A DNA stretch of 64,000 nucleotides from CBDBCU01 sp965243185 (GCA_965243185.1 OZ251531.1:2232001-2296000), one strand, 5' to 3'; shown: positions 33,655 to 42,263, counted from the first letter of the stretch. A program made the numbers and translations. The notes: generated by a model not told the origin, from the letters alone.

Positions 33655-34724
33655 CTAATGCTCCTCGTGATGCACCGCCAGGGACAGGAATACCAGGGTC
33701 AAGCCGGCAAAGATTACCGCCTGAATCAGCCCCACCAGCAGCTCGAGGCCGAATACAAAGACATTGGCGACGAACGGCACCAGGAAAGTAATCATCACTA
33801 CCAGGATTTCCCCGGCGGTCATATTGCCGAACAAGCGGAAGGTAAAACTGACAATCCGCACCAGTTCGCTGATGAGTTCCAGGATGCCGACGAAGGCGTC
33901 AATAAGACCGCTCGGCCGCAGCCGCAGCAGGTTGCCAAAGGCAAAGAACTTCTTGAAATAGCCCAAGCCCAATACCCGGATGCCCCAATACTCGACAAAA
34001 ACGAAAGACACCAGAGCCAAAGCCAGGGGCATATTAACATCGGTGCCGGCCGGCCGAATCAGATGGGCTTTCAGCTGAAAGTCCCACCAGCCGCCGCTGC
34101 CAAAGCCCACCGCTTGGTACAGCGGCACCAGAAACAGCGCAATCCAGGCGTTGAACAGCACAAAGAAAAATATCGTTGCCACTACCGGAAAGGCTTTGCG
34201 CGCCATCTCCCGCCCTAGCACACTGGCCGCAAAGTTCAGCACCCCCTCAAAGATACTTTCGACCAACGACTGAAAGCGTCCCGGCACCATCGCCCGTTTG
34301 CGCGCCCCAGGACAAAGAACAGGACAATGACGATGCTGGCCACCCAAGCGGAGAGCAGGGTGTTGGTAACGGCGAATTGGGTAACGCCGAGGGGGGTGAA
34401 GTGGTGTTCCTCCGCCCCGTGTTCGTCATGTTCCCCGGCATCGGCCGGGTGCTGTTCGGCGTCCACGGCGGCGGTAGCGTGTTCGGCGGCGGGTTTTTCC
34501 GCCTCGGGGTATTGGGTATCCGCATAGCCGAGGCTGCTTTTGACGGCGGAAAAGGGAAAGACCGGCTGCGGCGGCAAATGAATCTCCGGCTGCGCCAAAA
34601 ACGGCCGCTCCAGCCCGAACATCGTAGAACCGATGGCCCCGACCACGAATCCGGCAATCAACAGCGCCAGCATAACCACGCCGGCCAGCAACGCAAACCT
34701 TTTAGCTCCGGCCCCCGAAGGCAC
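33655..34724 (-). CDS. atpB: ATP synthase a subunit with an apparent -1 frameshift
   Basis: Two overlapping frames together make one a subunit. The first (from 34724) gives a membrane anchor, an acidic/His-rich extracellular-like stretch and 'FTPLGVTQFAVTNTLLSAWV' with a helix ending 'VLFFVLG'. The second frame (to 33655) continues 'RKRAMVPGRFQSLVESIFEG' and ends with the catalytic region 'ISELVRIVSFTFRLFGNMTA', which holds the essential Arg. The frames join if one base is added to the C4 run at 34305-34308 (G run on the coding strand). Because this subunit is essential for H+ flow, a sequencing or assembly error is the simplest explanation; slippage at the G run or true inactivation are alternatives. 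Confidence 0.85.
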
Positions 34725-34969
34725 TACTTGTCGCTCCCTTTTCCTGCCGGCTCCGCCGGGCCTTTCCGCCCGTACAGTACCGGCAGTATCATCTTATACA
34801 CGCCCCAAAAGGCGGCAACGCTGCCCAAGACTACCCCGACCAATAGCAGCCAGGGCGAAGTCCCGGCAACCCTATCGAGGCCGATACCGATTAGAATGCC
34901 CGCGACAATACAGAGGGCCACATACCAGCCCAATCCGGTCAGGCGCAGGGCAACCAGCCACCAAACCAT
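34724..34969 (-). CDS. AtpI/AtpZ-like small membrane protein of the ATP synthase operon
   Basis: About 81 residues with two membrane helices; 'LIGIGLDRVAGTSPWLLLVG' is the GxxxDxxxGTSPW hallmark of the ATPase_gene1 (AtpI/AtpZ) group, thought to help c-ring assembly or cation supply. The frame continues up to a TTG at 34987, but the promoter's -10 ends only a few bases above that, so I prefer ATG 34969 (GTG 34978 is possible). It overlaps the atpB start at 34724. Confidence 0.8.
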   Translation of the reverse strand: MVWWLVALRLTGLGWYVALCIVAGILIGIGLDRVAGTSPWLLLVGVVLGSVAAFWGVYKMILPVLYGRKGPAEPAGKGSDK

Positions 34970-34990
34970 CCCGCTCACCAAGCGCAAGGC

Positions 34991-35019
34991 ATATTACCAC
35001 TGGATTCGGGAAAAGTCAA
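34991..35019 (-). promoter_or_regulatory. Promoter of the ATP synthase operon
   Basis: On the minus strand TTGACT (35014-35019), a 17-base spacer and TAATAT (34991-34996) form a strong sigma-70 promoter directly before atpI. Confidence 0.75.
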
Positions 35020-35230
35020 ACCGGTAATTGGCGATGATTTTCCCATACTTTTGGCCTATCGGTTTTCAGCAGTTTCCCCCTCGCCTTGAACTTGCTGCCG
35101 GCCGGGAAATCGCTGAACGCAAACAAACCCTTTTAACCAACCTTGCCACCAATAACCGGAGCCGCATCCTGTTTGACACCCGCCAGCATCAACCCTACAA
35201 TCCCCTTACTCCAGCCCCCGGAGGTCAAAC

Positions 35231-35869
35231 GTGTCCGTCCGCTACAGCATATCCGTTATTCCCGAATCCCGTTTCACCGTCCGGGCTTATCAGGCCCGGC
35301 AGCTAATCTGCGGCCAGTACGCCAGCTGGGCGGCGGAAATGCACCCGATACACCTGCCCCTGGTGGACTATTTTGCCCTCCCGGAGGATAAAGTCGCGGC
35401 GGTTTCGACCGGGCTGCAAGCGGCGGTGCCGGATTTCGTGCGCTACCACCGCCGCGCCTTGTTGCCGGTATGGGAATTGAACGCCGCCGCCGGGCACCTC
35501 TACCTGGACTTTGCCGCCAAAGAAACCTATCAGCCGCCCGCCCAATGGCCGGTCAACCTCCTGCGGCAGGGAGTTATTGAGCAGCTGCGACCAATTGACC
35601 AGTTGCCCCCTTTGCCGGCAATCGACCCGGACAATCCGCCCCTCCGCCTGCCCTTAATGCAGTATGCCAACCTGCCGGAACCCGTCTTTGCCGCCGCCGC
35701 CGATTTTGCCCAAGCCGTCCTGCGGGAACTGCTGCTCCCCCGCTACGCCCGCCTGGGCCAGCTGACCCTCCTCCGTTTTGAATCCGCGGCCGCCGGCGAT
35801 GACTGGAGCCACGGCCGCTGGGCGGCCGATTTGCGCTTTCAAGTTGTTGACAGCTACCCCCTGAATTAG
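35231..35869 (+). CDS. Conserved-looking protein of unknown function
   Basis: The frame gives 212 residues from GTG 35231, with GGAGG about seven bases upstream. It begins with 'VRYSISVIPESRFTVRAY', and has 'HPIHLPLVDYFALPED' and 'GHLYLDFAAKE', ending 'WAADLRFQVVDSYPLN'. It has no membrane segment or signal peptide. The pattern of short beta strands with His-containing motifs recalls 2'-5' RNA ligase-like (2H) proteins, but the second HxTx motif is not clear, so I do not assign a function. It is divergent from the atp operon. Confidence 0.6.
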   Translation: MSVRYSISVIPESRFTVRAYQARQLICGQYASWAAEMHPIHLPLVDYFALPEDKVAAVSTGLQAAVPDFVRYHRRALLPVWELNAAAGHLYLDFAAKETYQPPAQWPVNLLRQGVIEQLRPIDQLPPLPAIDPDNPPLRLPLMQYANLPEPVFAAAADFAQAVLRELLLPRYARLGQLTLLRFESAAAGDDWSHGRWAADLRFQVVDSYPLN

Positions 35870-35972
35870 AAAGGTCTTTCCCCCCTCTATTTCCCGCCCA
35901 GCCTTTAATCCCCCATCCCCCATTTGCCTCCCGTCCCCAAAAAATCGCCCAAAATCGCCCTTCCTGCCCTTA

Positions 35973-36001
35973 TTGACAAATCCCATTATGTTATATTCTA
36001 T
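35973..36001 (+). promoter_or_regulatory. Promoter upstream of the HEAT-repeat gene
   Basis: A perfect TTGACA (35973-35978) is followed after 17 bases by TTCTAT; an overlapping TATATT is closer. The sequence is AT-rich within C-rich surroundings. It lies about 100 bases before the ATG. Confidence 0.55.
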
Positions 36002-36101
36002 ACCCCGGCTATCCCTTGCAAAACCAGTCCCGACCCGAACCTAACCCGCCGCCCGGCATCCCGCTAATTTCCGCCGCGCGGCCCCCAAGCGAGCCGGAAC
36101 T

Positions 36102-37025
36102 ATGTCTCTCGAACGCTTCCTCGACACCCTCGCCGACCCGGCCCAACCCCTCGGCAACTCCGACTTCATCGAAGTCTCCGACCTCTCCCCCGCCGAGTTA
36201 GGCATCTTTGCCCGCGCTTGGTTCCGAATGCCCCGGGACCGCCGCCGCGCCATCATCGCCGCCATGGTCGAACTGGCCGAGGACAACCCCGAACTCGACT
36301 TCGGCGCCGTCTTTAAGATGTGCCTCAAAGACCAGGACGAACCCGTCCTCGAACAAGCCATCGCCGGCCTCTGGGAACACGACGACCGCTCCGTCATCCC
36401 CGGCCTCCTCCAAATCCTCAACTCCGACAAAAGCCCCCCAATCCGCGCCGCTGCCGCCGCCGCCCTCGGCAAATTCGCCGCCCTGGCCCAAGAAGGCGTC
36501 CTCCTCCCCAAAGACGCCGGCTGCGTCCGCGACCACCTCCGCGCCATCCTCGACAACCCCGCCGAAAATCCCGAAGTCCGCCGCCGCAGTCTCGAAGCCA
36601 TCGCCCCCTTCAACACCCCCGACATCCACGACTACTTGTCCCAAGCCTACGCCAGCCCCGACCTCAAACTCAAATCCAGCTCCATCTACGCCATGGGCCG
36701 CACCGGCGAATCCGTCTGGCTGCCCTTGCTCATCAAAGAACTCCAAAACTGCGAACCCGCCCTCCGCTACGAAACCGCCAACGCCTGCGGCGAACTCGGC
36801 GACGAAACCGTCGTCCCCCACCTCATTTGCCTGCTCCAGGATGAGGATGACCAAGTGCAAATGGCCAGCCTCGCCGCCCTCGGCAAAATCGGCGGCATCC
36901 TTGCCAAACGCGCCCTCCTCCGCTGCCTCAAAGACGGCGACGCCGCTATCGCCGACGCCGCCCGCGATGCCCTCGAAAATGTCGAATTCCTCGAAGACCC
37001 CCTCGCCTTCGCCCCCGACCTCTGA
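36102..37025 (+). CDS. HEAT-repeat protein
   Basis: The 307-residue protein is a run of paired helices with HEAT/PBS-lyase-like repeats, seen as 'RSVIPGLLQILNSD', 'PEVRRRSLEAIAPFN', 'SVWLPLLIKELQNCEPALRY' and 'ETVVPHLICLLQDEDDQVQM' with the typical Ala-rich second helices ('ASLAALGKIGG'). Such proteins are protein-binding scaffolds; the partner is unknown. Codons end almost always in C, more than in other plus-strand genes of the window. Its TGA is followed immediately by the next ATG. Confidence 0.82.
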   Translation: MSLERFLDTLADPAQPLGNSDFIEVSDLSPAELGIFARAWFRMPRDRRRAIIAAMVELAEDNPELDFGAVFKMCLKDQDEPVLEQAIAGLWEHDDRSVIPGLLQILNSDKSPPIRAAAAAALGKFAALAQEGVLLPKDAGCVRDHLRAILDNPAENPEVRRRSLEAIAPFNTPDIHDYLSQAYASPDLKLKSSSIYAMGRTGESVWLPLLIKELQNCEPALRYETANACGELGDETVVPHLICLLQDEDDQVQMASLAALGKIGGILAKRALLRCLKDGDAAIADAARDALENVEFLEDPLAFAPDL

Positions 37026-37469
37026 ATGAACCTCACCCCCCGGCAAATCCAACGCCTCAACGCCGCTCCGGTCGGCCGCCTCGCCACCGCCGGCCCGGAC
37101 GCCGCCCCCCATATCATTCCGGTCTGCTTCGCCCTGGCCCACCCCGCCGCCGGCGCCCGCCTCTATTCCGTACTAGACCAAAAACCCAAACGCGCCCCCT
37201 TGACCCGCCTCCGCCGCGTCCGCAACATCCTCGCCAACCCCCAGGCCGCCTTCCTCATCGACCACTACAATGCCGACTGGCGGCAGCTCTGGTATCTGCT
37301 CCTCAGCGGCCCGGCCCAACTGCTGACCGACCCCGCTGACCCGGAGCGTCAAACCGCCCTCCGCCGCCTCCAACAAAAATACCCCCAATACCGAACCATG
37401 GCCATCGCCGCCAACCCGGTAATCAAACTGACCATCGCCCAAGCCGTAAGTTGGGACGCCGCCCCCTAG
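37026..37469 (+). CDS. Pyridoxamine 5'-phosphate oxidase-like (PPOX/F420-type) protein
   Basis: The 147-residue protein has the split beta-barrel pattern of TIGR03668-type PPOX proteins: 'RLATAGPDAAPHIIPVCFAL', then 'YSVLDQKPKR', 'LTRLRRVRNILANPQAAFLI', and 'WYLLLSGPAQLL'. These proteins bind FMN or deazaflavin F420, mainly in Actinobacteria and Chloroflexota. It starts directly after the HEAT gene stop, so the two are coupled. A terminator-like hairpin follows. Confidence 0.85.
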   Translation: MNLTPRQIQRLNAAPVGRLATAGPDAAPHIIPVCFALAHPAAGARLYSVLDQKPKRAPLTRLRRVRNILANPQAAFLIDHYNADWRQLWYLLLSGPAQLLTDPADPERQTALRRLQQKYPQYRTMAIAANPVIKLTIAQAVSWDAAP

Positions 37470-37499
37470 CCGCCGCCGCGCCCTCCCCCAACAGCAAAA

Positions 37500-37528
37500 C
37501 CGGCCCCGATTAAAGGAATCAAGGCCGG
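37500..37528 (+). terminator. Terminator-like hairpin after the PPOX gene
   Basis: CCGGCC pairs with GGCCGG, with an inner GATT/AATC stem and an AAAGG loop. The following CTAACTCTCTTTGGTTTT is pyrimidine-rich. It ends the HEAT-PPOX unit. Confidence 0.6.
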
Positions 37529-37752
37529 CTAACTCTCTTTGGTTTTGCCCGTCAATAAATACGATGGTACGCATAAAAGTACACCCGCCCGGGGTGTCTT
37601 GACTAAAGCCAAGTCCATGCGGGCGGGGAGAAAATCAATATAATCCTAGCCGGAGGGCAATCCTTTGTCCAGGGGCCGGCCGCCGATTTTCCTGAATTGC
37701 CGGAACTAAAAGACCCGCACCATCCCCCAAACTCCAAAAGTTTTGAGGGGGT

Positions 37753-37782
37753 GCGGGGGAACTTTTACAAAAGTTCCCCCGC
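37753..37782. repeat. Perfect 14-bp inverted repeat
   Basis: GCGGGGGAACTTTT is mirrored by AAAAGTTCCCCCGC with only AC between. It has the form of a strong hairpin or a mobile-element fragment. Confidence 0.7.
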
Positions 37783-37820
37783 CGTCTCCCCGGCTGACAA
37801 CCGTCATCCCCACCCTCTCA

Positions 37821-37849
37821 CCGTCATTCCCACGAAAGTGGGAATCCAG
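37821..37849. repeat. REP-like hairpin with GAAA tetraloop
   Basis: ATTCCCAC, a GAAA loop and GTGGGAAT form a perfect 8-bp hairpin flanked by CGTC and CCAG, a dispersed bacterial repeat type. A degraded copy occurs at 6241-6268. Confidence 0.65.
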
Positions 37850-38375
37850 AACCCCCAATCCCAAAAACTAATCCGAAAATCCGTCTCAAACCCCCTTGAC
37901 AACTACAAATCCACCCCCCATAATAATACCCGTCGAGGTCAGACCCGGCCCCTGGACGCAGGGACTTAAACGATTCGCTAGCTTACCGTTGCTTTACCGC
38001 CACAGCGCGCTGTGGGCGTCCGCCCAGCCCTAACCGGCAACGCGGCCGCCTCAACTCCTCCCCCGGGGAAAACGGCCCAGGAACCCGTATTCCCCAACCG
38101 GAGCGAACGGAAAACGGCAAATCCCAATCGCCGCCAAACCGCCGCCCCATCCTGATAGGAGTTCGAGCTTAGGGTTGACTGGAGCGTGGTCAACCAACGG
38201 TAGCCGGACTGGGCCAACCCGCCGGAATGGCCACCATACCAACCGGCGTCAGTAGCCAATTCAAGGTACAGCTGCCGTAATCGGCAGTCTGGTCGGGCAT
38301 TACCGGAATGTGCAGCAAGGTATCCAACCGGCGTAGCAACCCAAATGACCAGCCTGCCAACCACCTTCCGCGACG

Positions 38376-38407
38376 GGCGGAACCCCTAGGTACCCAGGGG
38401 TTCCGCC
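38376..38407. repeat. 12-bp inverted repeat
   Basis: GGCGGAACCCCT is mirrored by AGGGGTTCCGCC across an eight-base loop that contains GGTACC. Function unknown. Confidence 0.6.
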
Positions 38408-38689
38408 AATACCGCTTTGCAATTTCTCCCCATCCCCTTTCCCCCAACAACCGGCCGAAAAACACCGCCATCCCGGCCGTAACCGGAATGGCGGGCATCC
38501 ATACTAAACGGTATGACCTCAGCCCAAATGCCGGATATTCTAATTCCGGTGCCGGGTTGTTTTGTAACCCATTGCGAACGGCACGAGGGAACCGTTGGCA
38601 TAGTCCTCAGTCGCAAAATCGAGAGGTAGCAAGTGCCGGTCAACACCAGTTGGGGCCGGGAAAGAGTCAATGACTGGCCCCCTGTTACC

Positions 38690-39258
38690 AACCTACGCTG
38701 CGGTTTCAGCCGGGGCTTATCGTACAGGAGTATCTAATTCAGGCACTTAAAGAGCGTTACCCCCAACACCCGGTAGTCCAGATTAACGGCGGTATGTCCT
38801 TGGGCGAGAAGCGGCGAGGGCATTAACCTGCACCAAAATTGCCATGTGCTGGTCAACTATGACTTGCCGTGGAACCCCAGCCGCTTGGTGCAAAGGGCCG
38901 GCCGGCTTTACCGCTATGGTCAGACCCAGCGGGTAATCGTCTTTAACCTGATGGCGGATGACGGGTTTGACAATCGGGCTATCAGCTTGATGTTGGAGCG
39001 GGTTGACCGGATTGCCGCCGCTCTGCGGCCGGTAAGCTCCGAGGTCACTTTCCAAAAGTTCGGCGACGCTGATGTAATCCTTTCCTGGAGGGCGTTCTGC
39101 CGTATAAAGGCGTAGAAATCAGGAACCGGTTGTACGGCGGCAAAGTGCTGGAACTGGAGTTGCCACATGATATGCGGGGAGCCTATTCGGAGTTTCCGGC
39201 CAGAGCAACGTTAGTTCGAGTGTCGGCAGACCGGCAGTGTACTGCCCTGCGACCCTAA
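38690..39258 (+). pseudogene. Decayed SNF2/RapA-type helicase, C-terminal remnant
   Basis: Three frames carry consecutive parts of a helicase C-lobe. The first part reads 'QEYLIQALKERYPQHPVVQI' then 'NGGMSLGEKRR' and hits a stop at 38823. After an internal deletion and frame change comes 'EGINLHQNCHVLVNYDLPW', 'NPSRLVQRAGRLYRYGQTQR' (motifs V and VI) and 'VIVFNLM'. A further shift near 39085 leads to 'FLEGVLPYKGVEIRNRLYGG' and a tail to a stop near 39258. The segment between motifs IV and V and everything N-terminal is missing. Such helicases occur in DISARM-like and other defence loci, so this may be the scar of a lost defence island. Confidence 0.75.
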
Positions 39259-39316
39259 CGACATCGTGCGTATGGCATCGGCAACCATCACTGCCCCTTA
39301 ACTGGTTGCCCCCTAA

Positions 39317-39350
39317 GGAAAACCGGGGCCGGTGAAGTTGCCCGCCCCGG
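39317..39350 (-). terminator. Terminator of the epimerase operon
   Basis: On the minus strand CCGGGGC and GCCCCGG form a 7-bp stem followed by TTTTCC. It lies about 60 bases after the 39411 stop. Confidence 0.6.
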
Positions 39351-39410
39351 CATCATTATTTCCCGGCGCCGCTTCCGCGCCATCCGGGTTATTTGCTGAC
39401 CGCCGCTCCG

Positions 39411-40250
39411 CTAATACCCGGCAAAGGCGGTGGTAAAGAGCAAGGCTTTTTCCAGCGGGCCGTCAATTTCCAGTTGGGCGGTGGCCGGCGCGCCGCCGCT
39501 GAGGTCGAGGCGGCCGTAGGTCAGCAGCACATAGGCGCTGGCGTTGCCGCGAAAGGTTACATCGGCCGGCGTATCTGCTGCGTCCTCAATGGTGAAACTA
39601 TCCCCAGCCAAGACCACATCTTGGCGGCGGGCGGCAGACCCGGAAACCTCAAAGCGGAAACGGGCCGATTCTGCCACCGGGGTAAAGCAGGCGTTCAGCC
39701 AACGGTGGGTCAGGGACATTATGGCGGCGGCCGCCCCCTCGGAGATTTCCGCCGCCGGGTCGAGGGCAGAACGCAAGTCCCAGCCGTGAATGGCGATTTC
39801 CTGAATGCGGCGGGCGATGTTTTCGTGGACGGGAATGATGCCGCGGCGGTGGAAAGAGGGCTTTCCCCAATCCTCCCCTTGCAGCGCGCCGGCGGCGGCC
39901 GCCAAGCGGCCGGAGGCGGCATCATAGGCCGCCAGCAGTTCCCGGGGCGTCTGCTCGCCCCGGTAGGCAATGGCCCGTTCCGCCGTCATTTGGGAGGCCC
40001 GCTCCCCGGCGTCAAGGAGCCGCTGCCCCGGCGGCGGGCTGGGGTCGCCGGCTTTAGCCCGGGTCAAAGCTACCGCCGCGCCGTCCGCGCCCTGGGTCAA
40101 ATGGGCGACCACATCGGAGATAGTCCAGTCGGTGCAGGCGCTTTCCCGCGTCCACCAGTCCGCAGGAATAACCGACAGCGCCCCGCTCAGAAAGGCGGAT
40201 TCGTGGCGCAGCAGGGCAATGGAGCTTTCCATTTCCGGTAGTTCGGGCAT
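39411..40250 (-). CDS. Maleylpyruvate isomerase/DinB-like family protein with SCP2-like C-terminus
   Basis: The 279-residue protein shows 'WTISDVVAHLTQGADGA' with the DinB-type metal His, 'HENIARRIQEIAIHGWDLRSAL' (a second His-rich helix), and a C-terminal beta-rich half typical of sterol-carrier-like MDMPI_C domains. TIGR03083 proteins include mycothiol-dependent isomerases; the thiol used here is unknown. ATG 40250 has AGGAG eight bases upstream. It follows the epimerase gene by five bases. Confidence 0.8.
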   Translation of the reverse strand: MPELPEMESSIALLRHESAFLSGALSVIPADWWTRESACTDWTISDVVAHLTQGADGAAVALTRAKAGDPSPPPGQRLLDAGERASQMTAERAIAYRGEQTPRELLAAYDAASGRLAAAAGALQGEDWGKPSFHRRGIIPVHENIARRIQEIAIHGWDLRSALDPAAEISEGAAAAIMSLTHRWLNACFTPVAESARFRFEVSGSAARRQDVVLAGDSFTIEDAADTPADVTFRGNASAYVLLTYGRLDLSGGAPATAQLEIDGPLEKALLFTTAFAGY

Positions 40251-40255
40251 TGTTT

Positions 40256-41161
40256 TTACTCCTTTGTTGATTTCGTTTGTTCCTGTACCCACTGCCAGGT
40301 TGCCGTCAAACCGGCGCGCAAATCCACTTCCGGCTGCCAGTCCAGGCATTGTTTAGCCCGGCGGATGTCCGGGCGGCGCTGTCGAGGTTCGCCGGCCCGG
40401 GGCGGCAGCCAAGCAATTTCCGCCGTTATGCCGGTTACTTCCTGGAGCCGGGCTACCAGTTCCAAGATGGTCAGTTCGGCGGGATTGCCCAGGTTGACCG
40501 GTTCGCTTACTTCCGAGTTCATCAGCTTAATCAGCCCGCGTACCAAGTCAGAAATGTAGCAGAAGGAGCGGGTTTGCGTACCAGGCGGCACCAGCGGCAG
40601 GGGTTGGCCTTTGACCAAGGCATCCATAAAGGCGGGAATGACCCGCCCGTCATCCAGCCGCATCCCCGGCCCGTAGGTGTTGAAAATGCGGGCGGTGCGG
40701 GTTTCAATGCGGTGGGAAACCAGGGTAAGCAGCGTTTCGGCGGCCCGCTTGCCTTCGTCGTAGCAGGCCCGGGGGCCACGGCAGTCCACATTGCCCCAAT
40801 AATCCTCCCGCTGCGGATGCTCCAAAGGGTCGCCGTAAATCTCCGAAGTGGAAGCCAGCAGCAGGCGGGCTTGCTTGCGGTCGGCTAACTCGGTCAGCAG
40901 CCGGGTGCCGAATACGGCGGCGTTGAAAGTGTCGAGGGGGTCGCGGCTATATTCAACCGGGGAAGCCGGACAAGCCAGATGATAAATCTGTTCGACCGGC
41001 CCCATTCCATCAAAATCGGCGATGGCGGCTTGGGTCAAATCCAGTTGCCAATCCCCGCCGGGGCGGCGGTCGAGGGCAATAACCGACTGACCGCCCGCCC
41101 GCAGGGCATTTACCAGGTGCTGGCCGATAAAGCCGGCGGCGCCGGTTACCAGGAGGGACAT
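40256..41161 (-). CDS. NAD-dependent sugar epimerase/decarboxylase (UXS-like)
   Basis: The 301-residue short-chain dehydrogenase has the NAD loop 'LLVTGAAGFIGQHLVNAL', the catalytic 'STSEIYGDP' and 'YDEGKRAAETLL' (Ser/Glu-x-Tyr-Asp-xx-Lys), as in UDP-glucuronate decarboxylases ('CYDEGKR'), plus 'TRSFCYISDLVRGLIKLM'. It probably makes UDP-xylose or a related nucleotide sugar in the cytoplasm. It heads a short operon with the isomerase-like gene. Confidence 0.85.
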   Translation of the reverse strand: MSLLVTGAAGFIGQHLVNALRAGGQSVIALDRRPGGDWQLDLTQAAIADFDGMGPVEQIYHLACPASPVEYSRDPLDTFNAAVFGTRLLTELADRKQARLLLASTSEIYGDPLEHPQREDYWGNVDCRGPRACYDEGKRAAETLLTLVSHRIETRTARIFNTYGPGMRLDDGRVIPAFMDALVKGQPLPLVPPGTQTRSFCYISDLVRGLIKLMNSEVSEPVNLGNPAELTILELVARLQEVTGITAEIAWLPPRAGEPRQRRPDIRRAKQCLDWQPEVDLRAGLTATWQWVQEQTKSTKE

Positions 41162-41281
41162 GGGGGCTTCCTTTCGGCAGGCATCGGCGGAATTGTAGCA
41201 GGGGCGGGTAAGAGTGTCAAAAGATGGCGGTCAAGGGGGCACTGTTTCAGAAAGGGAATTATATGCCCGCGGAAAGCCTGA

Positions 41282-41863
41282 CTACTCCCGCCGTTTCCGC
41301 ACCACATAAGTGCCGCCGATGTGGTCGTGCCAGCCCCGCTTTTCCTTGTCCCAGCCGACCCACAAGTAGCCCAAGTACAAGGCGATGTTGGAAAGGAACT
41401 TGCCGACGGTTTCCCGCAGCAGAACCGAGCCGAATCTCGGGGTATTGCCGCCCCGGTTCACTACTTGGATGCCCACAGCCATTTTACCGGGGGTCTGACC
41501 CTTAGTCGTGATGAAAGCGACATGGTAAATCCAAGGGCTGGCGATCAAGATGATCAAGAATGCCACGCCCAGACCGATACCGACCGAACCGAAAGATGTA
41601 AAAATTCCTCCCAGCAACGTGAACCACAACAACAGGAGCAACAGGGAAGTGACGCTAAGCAGGATAGCGTCAATCAAGGCTGCCGCAACCCGAATCCAGA
41701 AGCCCATATACTCGCCGTCGACCAGGTCAGGCAGCCCCGGGACATAGCCCGGGCCGCCGCCGGGAGATGACGCTCCGCAGTTGGAGCAGAAGGGCGTACC
41801 CGGTTCCTGTTCCCGGCCGCAGGTGGCGCAGGAAGTTCCGTTGGCTCTCGGGCGGTAGTCCAT
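41282..41863 (-). CDS. RDD-family membrane protein with N-terminal zinc ribbon
   Basis: The 193-residue protein opens with a zinc ribbon, 'CATCGREQEPGTPFCSNCG' (two CxxC), then an RDD domain with three or four membrane helices: 'GFWIRVAAALIDAILL', 'KGQTPGKMAVGIQVV', and 'GRGWHD'-like end 'KRGWHDHIGGTYVV'. RDD proteins have been linked to ion transport, mostly without proof. AGGAG precedes ATG 41863. Confidence 0.85.
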   Translation of the reverse strand: MDYRPRANGTSCATCGREQEPGTPFCSNCGASSPGGGPGYVPGLPDLVDGEYMGFWIRVAAALIDAILLSVTSLLLLLLWFTLLGGIFTSFGSVGIGLGVAFLIILIASPWIYHVAFITTKGQTPGKMAVGIQVVNRGGNTPRFGSVLLRETVGKFLSNIALYLGYLWVGWDKEKRGWHDHIGGTYVVRKRRE

Positions 41864-42057
41864 TGACTTTCTCCTGTGGCGGCTAGTTTTAGTAATGGCT
41901 GGCGGCCCGGTTCGAGTCCCGCTGTGCCAAGAACCATACCACCGCCCCACCGCCTTCGCAAGATGGATTTCCTCTGCTACTAAAGTGTCAAAAAGCGGCG
42001 GACGAGGGGGGTGCCGGAGCCGGCGGCAAAGGGCGCAAGCGGTCACCGCAGTATCCG

Positions 42058-42261
42058 CTATTCCCGGTAAAACGCCCGCAGAAACAAGCCGGACAGGAAA
42101 AATGCCAAGCTAATCCCCAACAGCCAGTAGTTAAAGCCGAAGGAGGGCATAGTCGGAACTGACCGCACAAAGAATAAGGCCGCTATCCCCAGACAAGAAG
42201 TGCCAATGTCCGGGAAAGTCAGCCGCATTCCATCGTAGAAACGCCGGAACAAGTCGCCCAC
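42058..42261 (-). CDS. Small two-helix membrane protein
   Basis: A 67-residue product from GTG 42261, which follows the upstream TAA by two bases and has AAGGAG within the preceding gene's end. It contains 'GTSCLGIAALFFVRSV' and 'YWLLGISLAFFLSGLFLRAF', two likely helices. The function is unknown. The longer frame upstream overlaps the next gene and is not needed. Confidence 0.55.
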   Translation of the reverse strand: MGDLFRRFYDGMRLTFPDIGTSCLGIAALFFVRSVPTMPSFGFNYWLLGISLAFFLSGLFLRAFYRE

Positions 42262-42263
42262 GC

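Larger units (their letters stand above)
37529..38689. other. Gene-poor tract with palindromes
   Basis: About 1.2 kb without a gene I can support. The open frames here (for example 37697-37969 plus and 37978-38364 minus) lack ribosome-binding sites and have low-complexity or repeated translations. The tract holds a possible structured RNA (37584-37627, CCCGCCC with GGGCGGG around a CTTG/CAAG stem), the hairpins listed below, and many scattered CCGGAAT/ATTCCGG motifs, and ends at a decayed helicase gene. Confidence 0.6.

Noticed and set aside
36198..37142. 314-residue antisense frame to the HEAT gene
   Set aside because: It is a shadow created by C-ending codons; its translation is Gly/Val/Glu low-complexity.
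37697..37969. 90-residue open frame on the plus strand
   Set aside because: It runs through two palindromic repeats, lacks a ribosome-binding site and has no protein-like composition.
37978..38691. Several open frames on the minus strand in the gene-poor tract
   Set aside because: They overlap each other in different frames, contain repeated ATTCCGG-derived peptides and have no start signals.
38780..38830. In-frame stop inside the helicase remnant as another recoded codon
   Set aside because: The stop is TAA, the frame changes as well, and about 40 residues between motifs IV and V are missing, so this is decay and not recoding.
41901..41930. tRNA-like 3' segment (GGTTCGAGTCCC followed by GCTGTGCCA)
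   Set aside because: The T-arm stem does not pair (CCCGG against CCCGC), and no anticodon or D arm fits upstream. It is a chance match or an unrecognisable remnant.
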